NCBI GenBank assembly: GCA_964383855.1 | Contig: CAYLIP010000017.1 | Span: forward strand, 1 to 44,746 | DNA from: CAZHAC01 sp964383855 | GTDB taxonomy: Bacteria; Chloroflexota; Dormibacteria; Dormibacterales; Dormibacteraceae | Direction: 5' to 3' | DNA length: 44,746 nucleotides | In this document: positions 40,458 through 44,746 of the stretch, one piece after another | Layout of the letters: each line of letters opens with the position of its first letter | How positions within the stretch are numbered: the first letter of the stretch is position 1 | Program-made: the position numbers and the translations under genes | The notes under the pieces: generated by a model | The model's database searches: none | What the model was told of the DNA's origin: nothing | What the model saw: the letters and a program-made list of their open reading frames with translations, nothing else

Positions 40458-41131
40458 GGCCAGGCCGACTCCACCACGACCGTGCCCGCGAACTCGTCGC
40501 CGAGGAGCCGGGCCAGCGCCTGGCCGGGCCGGACGCGGGAGCCGTCCACGGACAGCACGCGGGTGCCCGTCGCCCAGCCGCCGAGTGTCCGCCCGAAGAG
40601 GGACCAGCAGGCCACGTGGTAGAGGGTCGCGACGGCGATCGTCCGGCGCAGCCGGAGGCGGTTCAATGACGCGCACAGCGCGAGGTCGATGCCGGCGGCG
40701 ACGGCGCGGGCGCGCATCGTCGCCGCCGGGCCGGGGAGTGGATCCCGACCCCGAAGCTGCAGCAGAAAGAGCCGCGTCACCAGGTGGTGAACCTGCTCCT
40801 GCGTCAACCTGTACAGCAGCCCGGGCAGCGAGGGCCGGTAGCCCCGAAGCCAGCCGGTCAGCCTGCCGTCGCGCCAGCCGAACCCGACGTGGCCGCCAGG
40901 GCCGGCTGCCAGCACCCCGCCCTCGATCGGCCACCTCACGCCCTCGGCCGTGGCCTCCGGAGAGCCGAAGCGCAGCAGCTCCAGGGGGCCGAGCGTGAAG
41001 GCGCCCGGGCGGGCGCCGACGATGCCCAGAGTGATGGCGCTGGTGAGCGGCAGGAAGGCCGATTCGAGGATGCCCGGCGGCGGCGCCGCCGGCGACTCGA
41101 CGCTGTCGGTCAGCTCGACCACGTGTGCCAT
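40454..41131 (-). CDS. RDD-family C-terminal protein, coupled to PPK2
   Basis: A 225-residue protein. The N-terminal ~130 residues are not recognised, rich in glycine, with one hydrophobic stretch (SAITLGIVGARPGAFTLGPL). The C-terminal ~90 residues match the RDD family: RARAVAAGIDLALC, then a helix with LYHVACWSLFGRTLGGWATGTRVL and GQALARLLGDE. RDD proteins are small membrane proteins of mostly unknown role, some proposed as ion exchangers. The ATG at 41131 is 15 bases from the divergent SRPBCC start. Coupling to PPK2 suggests a link with polyphosphate, by context. Confidence 0.7.
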   Translation of the reverse strand: MAHVVELTDSVESPAAPPPGILESAFLPLTSAITLGIVGARPGAFTLGPLELLRFGSPEATAEGVRWPIEGGVLAAGPGGHVGFGWRDGRLTGWLRGYRPSLPGLLYRLTQEQVHHLVTRLFLLQLRGRDPLPGPAATMRARAVAAGIDLALCASLNRLRLRRTIAVATLYHVACWSLFGRTLGGWATGTRVLSVDGSRVRPGQALARLLGDEFAGTVVVESAWP

Positions 41132-41146
41132 TCTGAACGCGCAGGC

Positions 41147-41590
41147 ATGAGGGAGTTCATCGCATCGACCCGGATCGCCTGTCCGCCGGAGGAGGCCTTC
41201 GCCTTCGTCGCCGACTATCGCAACGTCCCCCGCGTGCTCGAGGGGATCAGCCGGTGGGATCCCCTCGACCGCCGCACCACCGGCTCGGGAACGCACTGGG
41301 ACGTCGAGATGCGGACGCTGGGGCTGCCGCTCAGCAACCGCCTGGTCATCGATCGCTGGGAAGAGCCGGCGACCATCGGCTGGCGCTCGGAGTCGGGACC
41401 CATCGAGCAGGAGGGCTCGTGGACCTTCCGGCCGGTGCGCGGAGGCACCGAGGTGACGCTGCGCATCGCCTACCGGCCGCCGGGGGCGGCGATCGGCAAC
41501 CTGCTCGCCGCCCGCGCCGACGGGCTGGTCAGGCGGCGGCTGGAGCGCGCGCTGGAGGGGATGCGGGAGCTGCTGGAGGAGGAGGCGTGA
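41147..41590 (+). CDS. SRPBCC (START-like) family protein
   Basis: A 147-residue protein of the polyketide cyclase/dehydrase-like helix-grip fold. It has REFIASTRIACPPEEAFAFVADY at the start, GSWTFRPVRGGTEVTLRI in the middle and a C-terminal helix. Such proteins bind hydrophobic ligands or act as cyclases or aromatase-like proteins; the ligand is unknown. The last 62 bases overlap the end of the convergent MFS gene. Confidence 0.85.
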   Translation: MREFIASTRIACPPEEAFAFVADYRNVPRVLEGISRWDPLDRRTTGSGTHWDVEMRTLGLPLSNRLVIDRWEEPATIGWRSESGPIEQEGSWTFRPVRGGTEVTLRIAYRPPGAAIGNLLAARADGLVRRRLERALEGMRELLEEEA

Positions 41591-42785
41591 GGAGCAGCGC
41601 GACCGCCGAAGCCAGGAAGGCGGCGATGGTCAGCGCGAAGGCGAGCGTGTAGTCGCCGAAACGGTCGAAAAGCGCCCCCGCCCCCAAAGGCCCGGCCGCG
41701 GCCAGCACCGCCACCAGCGCGCCCTGGGCAGCCGAGATGGTCCCGAAGGCCCGCCGCCCGAACTGCTCCGCCAGCACCGACGCCCGCAGGGGGGAGACGG
41801 CGCCGAAGGCGAAGCCGTAGACGGCGACGTAGGCCAGGAGCAGGGCTCGCTGGCCGGCGCTGAGCAGGAGCAGCACCCCGAGCGCCTGCAGCAGGCTGGA
41901 GAGCGCCAGCATCGACCGTGGACCGAAGCGGTCGCTGAGCAGGTTGAGCACGAGGCGCGAGGGCAGGCTGGCGACGCCTAGGAGGCCGGCCACGGCGGCC
42001 GCGAAGAGGGGGTCGAAGCCCCGGCCGATCATGAAGGGGATCTGGTGGGCCAGGAGAACCGCATTGGCCATCAGGGCCAGGCCGCTGGAGACGGTGAGCG
42101 TCCAGAAGGCGGGAGCCCGCATCGCTTCGCCGGCTCCGTGGCCCGCCGTCGGCCCCGACGCGCCGGCCGTGGCTGCGCCGTCCGGGTGGAGCTGGAGATC
42201 CTCGGGGTGCCTGCGCAGCACCAGCCCGTGCAGGGGAACGCCGATCAGCAGCTGGCAGGCCGCCATCACGAGGAGCGTCTCCCGCCAGCCGGCCCGAACG
42301 ATCAGGAGTCCGGCGAGAGGGATGAAGATGACCGAGGCCAGACCGCCCACGAGTGTCAGGAGCGCCATCGCCGAGCCCCGGCGCCGGTGGAACCAGTTGG
42401 TGATCACCACGAAGGTCACCGGGTAGAAGGTGAGCGCCATCGAAAGCGCCAGCGGACCCGACCAGACCAGGTAGAACTGCCACGCGGCCGAGACCTGTGA
42501 CAGGAGCCCGAGCGATCCCGCGCCGAGCAGAGAACCGGCCGTCATCAGCTTCCGCGCACCGTGGCGGTCGACCAGGCGCCCGATCGGCAGCCCGGCCAGC
42601 CCGGCGACCACCAGGCCCAGCGAATAGGCGCCGGCGAGCGTCCCCCGGGACCATCCGAGGTCCTTCTGGATGGGGACGACGAGGACTCCGAAGAGGTACT
42701 GGGTCGTGCCGTAGGACACGATCGTGGTGATGCCCAGCGTCCAGACCATGACCCAGCCGTAAAAGACACGGCCGCTCCGCTTCAT
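41529..42785 (-). CDS. MFS transporter (monocarboxylate/oxalate-formate type)
   Basis: A 418-residue, twelve-helix MFS protein. The N-terminal RVFYGWVMVW and the loop GRLVDRHGARKLM resemble the oxalate:formate antiporter and monocarboxylate transporter group. A hydrophilic middle loop of about 35 residues is histidine- and proline-containing. The C-terminus is proline/alanine-rich. ATG 42785 has TAGCAT nine bases upstream. The substrate is not known. Confidence 0.87.
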   Translation of the reverse strand: MKRSGRVFYGWVMVWTLGITTIVSYGTTQYLFGVLVVPIQKDLGWSRGTLAGAYSLGLVVAGLAGLPIGRLVDRHGARKLMTAGSLLGAGSLGLLSQVSAAWQFYLVWSGPLALSMALTFYPVTFVVITNWFHRRRGSAMALLTLVGGLASVIFIPLAGLLIVRAGWRETLLVMAACQLLIGVPLHGLVLRRHPEDLQLHPDGAATAGASGPTAGHGAGEAMRAPAFWTLTVSSGLALMANAVLLAHQIPFMIGRGFDPLFAAAVAGLLGVASLPSRLVLNLLSDRFGPRSMLALSSLLQALGVLLLLSAGQRALLLAYVAVYGFAFGAVSPLRASVLAEQFGRRAFGTISAAQGALVAVLAAAGPLGAGALFDRFGDYTLAFALTIAAFLASAVALLLTPPPPAAPASPPARAPAAA

Positions 42786-42794
42786 GGCGTCTCG

Positions 42795-42800
42795 ATGCTA
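42795..42800 (-). promoter_or_regulatory. -10 box of the MFS transporter gene
   Basis: TAGCAT on the minus strand lies nine bases before the ATG at 42785, next to the TTACA-N4-TGTAA inverted repeat. Confidence 0.4.
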
Positions 42801-42801
42801 C

Positions 42802-42815
42802 TTACACATTTGTAA
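42802..42815. promoter_or_regulatory. Candidate operator TTACA-N4-TGTAA
   Basis: A perfect five-base inverted repeat with a four-base spacer lies between the divergent MFS and serine hydrolase genes, two bases upstream of the MFS -10 box. It is short and AT-rich in GC-rich DNA, so a regulator site is possible. Confidence 0.3.
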
Positions 42816-42862
42816 CCACGCGCTGACGCTGCCGCCCCGGTCCACGCCCGAGCCTTCCGGCC

Positions 42863-43831
42863 GTGCTTCGACGGGCAATCCATTCGGGAATCCTCGGGCT
42901 GCTGGTGGCAGCGGTGCTGGTGCTGACCGGCGGCTACTACACGCAGCGGATCGAGGCCAGGGCGGCCGCGCCCGTGGTCGTCCCGACGGCGCTGCCCCCT
43001 TCGCCGGCGGCCACGCCGGAGCCCAGCCCGCCCCCCGCGCCGGTGCCGACTCCGCTTCCGACGCCGGTGCCGCGCTCGACCGCCGGGCTGGATGCCCAGG
43101 TCGCGCAGCTGGCCCGGGCGGCCGGGGCCAGGACCGGCGTGGCGCTGATCGAGCTTGGCGGCTCGCAGCCGCTCACCTGGAGCTACCAGGGCGATGCCTC
43201 CTTCACCGCCGCGAGCACCTACAAGCTGCCGCTGCTGATGGATCAAGCGCAGCTGCTGGCCGCCGGCTCGGCCCGGCCCGGCGACGAGCTCTGCTTCACC
43301 GACGCCGACTGGGAGGACGGCTGGTTCGCCGACTACGCGGACGGTTCCTGCTTCTCTCGCCAGCAGCTGGCCAGCCGGGTCGGCCAGCAGTCCGACAACA
43401 CGGCCGCCCACATGATGGTCGACAGCATCGGCGGCGGCGGCGCTCTCAACGCCTACGCGGCAGGCCATGGCGCCACCGAGTCGCAGTTCTACGACCCCAA
43501 CCTGACCACCGCCAACGACCTGGCCCGCCTGCTCGCCGACGAAGCCTCGGGCCGGGCCGGGGGGGCCGCCGCCCAGCAGTGGCTTTACCCCCTGCTCACG
43601 CACACGGCCTACGAGGCGGGGATTCCGGCGGGGACGCCGGCGGGAACCACGGTGGTCCACAAGATCGGCATCCTTGACGGCGAGGTCAACGACGCCGCCT
43701 TTGTGCCCAACGGGCCCCACGGCGCCTACGTGCTCGTGGTGATGACCGACGGGCCGGGTGGTGGCGCCGGCTGGGACCTGGTGGCGGCCGTCTCTCGGAC
43801 CGTCTGGAGCTACGAAGCCTCGCGCTCCTAG
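42863..43831 (+). CDS. Exported class A beta-lactamase-like serine hydrolase
   Basis: A 322-residue protein: N-terminal membrane or signal segment at 8-24, a proline/threonine-rich stalk at about 36-72, then a beta-lactamase/transpeptidase fold. Motifs are S118-T-Y-K121, S177-D-N179 and K267-I-G in place of KTG. The usual class A general-base glutamate of the omega loop is not clear in FYDPNLTTANDL. It may be a penicillin-binding-like protein or serine hydrolase rather than a true resistance enzyme. GTG 42863 is chosen. It follows the MFS gene divergently with a 77-base gap. Confidence 0.87.
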   Translation: MLRRAIHSGILGLLVAAVLVLTGGYYTQRIEARAAAPVVVPTALPPSPAATPEPSPPPAPVPTPLPTPVPRSTAGLDAQVAQLARAAGARTGVALIELGGSQPLTWSYQGDASFTAASTYKLPLLMDQAQLLAAGSARPGDELCFTDADWEDGWFADYADGSCFSRQQLASRVGQQSDNTAAHMMVDSIGGGGALNAYAAGHGATESQFYDPNLTTANDLARLLADEASGRAGGAAAQQWLYPLLTHTAYEAGIPAGTPAGTTVVHKIGILDGEVNDAAFVPNGPHGAYVLVVMTDGPGGGAGWDLVAAVSRTVWSYEASRS

Positions 43832-43850
43832 CCCGGCCGCCGGGTTTCCG

Positions 43851-43856
43851 TACTCT
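43851..43856 (+). promoter_or_regulatory. -10 box of the split-barrel protein gene
   Basis: TACTCT lies eight bases before the ATG at 43865 on the plus strand. Confidence 0.45.
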
Positions 43857-43864
43857 GAGCGCGG

Positions 43865-44746
43865 ATGCGTCTCGACACCGAGAGCCGCCAGCTGCTCGGC
43901 GCAGCCCGGATCGGCATGCTCGCCCTCGGCACCGGCACCACCCCGGTCGTCAATCCCGCCGCCTTCGTGCATTCGGGCGACTCGGTCTGGATGACGACCT
44001 CGCGCTTTGCCGCCAAGCTGGGGATGGCGCGGCGGGATCCGCGCGCATCATTCCTGGTCGTCAGGGGTGAGCACAGCGTGCTCATCCAGGGGGTTCTCGA
44101 CGCCTACGATCCGCGCTCGCTCTCGGGTGCCCTGCGCGCGGCCATGGACGGCCCTCGGTTTGCGCTCAGCATGGCCGGCTACGCGTTGAAGAACGCCGCC
44201 TTCATCGGCGGCTACATGGTCGACATCACCGGCGTCCCCCGCGAGTGGTGGCCGCACAACCGGGTCGTGCTCAGGCTGCGCGAGCACTCCTCCCGGGTGC
44301 TTGTCGAGGGGACGGCGGCGGCCCGCCGGAGCGACCGGCTGATGGGACCGCCCGCCTCCGTCCAGAAGGGGGTGGAGCGCGCCTCGCAGGGGATCGCCTG
44401 CTGGCTGCAGCGCGGTGCGCATGGGCCCCAGATGGTGCCCGCGCTCTGGGCCGCAGACGGCGCCGACGCGCTGGTATGGGTGCCCGACGGGGTTCCTCAC
44501 CCGCCCGCCGGCGCCGCGGGTGCGGTCGTCATCGAGTACCACCATCCCTTCCGAGCCACGCGGATGCTGGGAGCCTGCCCGCGCGGCCGCTTCGAGGCCG
44601 ACGGCGACGCCCGGCCCGAGATCGAAGGCCGCTACCAGATCGAGCTCGGCGAGGGCGCGGGCTTTCGCCTGCGCACCCGGCGGGTGACCTGGTGGCGGGG
44701 ATTCGAGGTGAGCACGACCGCGGTCGCCGCGGTCGCCAGGACCTAG
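43865..44746 (+). CDS. Pyridoxamine 5'-phosphate oxidase-like FMN-binding protein
   Basis: A 293-residue protein; the TAG stop is the last base of the window. Residues 1-100 resemble the split beta-barrel of the PNPOx-like family (RIGMLALGTGTTPVVNPAAF, then SVWMTTSRFAAKLGMARRDPRASFLV), which binds FMN or F420. The remaining ~190 residues, including RVVLRLREHSSRVL and WVPDGVPHPPAGAAG, are not recognised. The protein is nearly twice the usual length, so it may be a two-domain form. TACTCT eight bases before the ATG marks a leaderless-type start. Confidence 0.75.
   Translation: MRLDTESRQLLGAARIGMLALGTGTTPVVNPAAFVHSGDSVWMTTSRFAAKLGMARRDPRASFLVVRGEHSVLIQGVLDAYDPRSLSGALRAAMDGPRFALSMAGYALKNAAFIGGYMVDITGVPREWWPHNRVVLRLREHSSRVLVEGTAAARRSDRLMGPPASVQKGVERASQGIACWLQRGAHGPQMVPALWAADGADALVWVPDGVPHPPAGAAGAVVIEYHHPFRATRMLGACPRGRFEADGDARPEIEGRYQIELGEGAGFRLRTRRVTWWRGFEVSTTAVAAVART

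Noticed and set aside
1..44746. tRNA, rRNA, insertion sequences, phage or conjugation genes
   Set aside because: I looked on both strands and saw no cloverleaf-like sequence, transposase, integrase or relaxase; every long frame is explained by other families.

Overview
The window is 44.7 kb of very GC-rich, densely coding bacterial DNA with 44 protein-coding genes, one of them cut by the left edge and one with an apparent frameshift. No rRNA, tRNA, CRISPR array, transposase or phage gene is visible. It looks like a chromosomal scaffold from an uncultured, probably soil-type bacterium of the Actinomycetota, Chloroflexota or Dormibacterota neighbourhood. That placement is an inference from the GC content, the GTG and TTG starts, the many -10 boxes lying directly before start codons (leaderless-type promoters), and families such as DUF1206, tandem GNAT, RDD and a DegP-like protease. 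A run of 100 N, flanked on both sides by the same 55 bp, shows that two contigs were joined here; 55 bp equals a common assembler k-mer length, so a metagenome assembly is likely.

Layout, left to right. (a) 1-2.0 kb: the start of a flavin oxidoreductase, a two-pore-helix channel-like membrane protein, and a winged-helix regulator with a cysteine-rich C-terminus. (b) 2.2-4.6 kb: a c-di-GMP pair, an exported-sensor GGDEF cyclase followed by a REC-HD-GYP phosphodiesterase with its own consensus promoter and a structured leader. (c) 4.6-7.2 kb: an ABC-2 exporter operon (ATPase, permease, frameshifted permease). (d) 7.3-12.9 kb: ftsE-ftsX-M23 hydrolase with overlapping starts and stops, a tandem GNAT protein, and a second coiled-coil wall hydrolase with a C39-like domain. 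(e) 13.0-16.7 kb: an SDR plus E1-alpha and E1-beta of a 2-oxoacid/acetoin dehydrogenase, and divergently a third coiled-coil hydrolase with a CHAP domain. (f) 16.8-29.1 kb: an MFS transporter, a histidine phosphatase, a P1-family self-processing peptidase, an M20 peptidase, a complete peptide ABC importer, an SDR, a double hot-dog protein, a DegP-like protease and a small partner protein.

(g) 29.2-33.5 kb: two lipoproteins, a repeat region with the assembly gap, a 798-residue membrane protein, and a cupin. (h) 33.5-41.6 kb: a DUF1206 membrane protein, two tandem PAP2 phosphatases, an isolated molybdenum hydroxylase large subunit, a quinone oxidoreductase, a small helical protein, PPK2 coupled to an RDD-domain protein, and an SRPBCC protein. 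(i) 41.5-44.7 kb: an MFS transporter, an exported class-A-like serine hydrolase and an FMN-binding split-barrel protein.

Three themes connect the genes. First, wall remodelling: FtsEX with a catalytically intact M23 effector, and two further secreted coiled-coil hydrolases carrying different catalytic domains. Second, peptide scavenging: a Dpp-type importer next to M20 and P1 peptidases. Third, signalling by c-di-GMP and polyphosphate. Translational coupling through ATGA/GTGA overlaps is used throughout. I did not find one clearly novel multi-gene system; the best leads are the leaderless promoter pattern, the three-hydrolase cluster, the structured leader of the HD-GYP gene and the PPK2-RDD pair.
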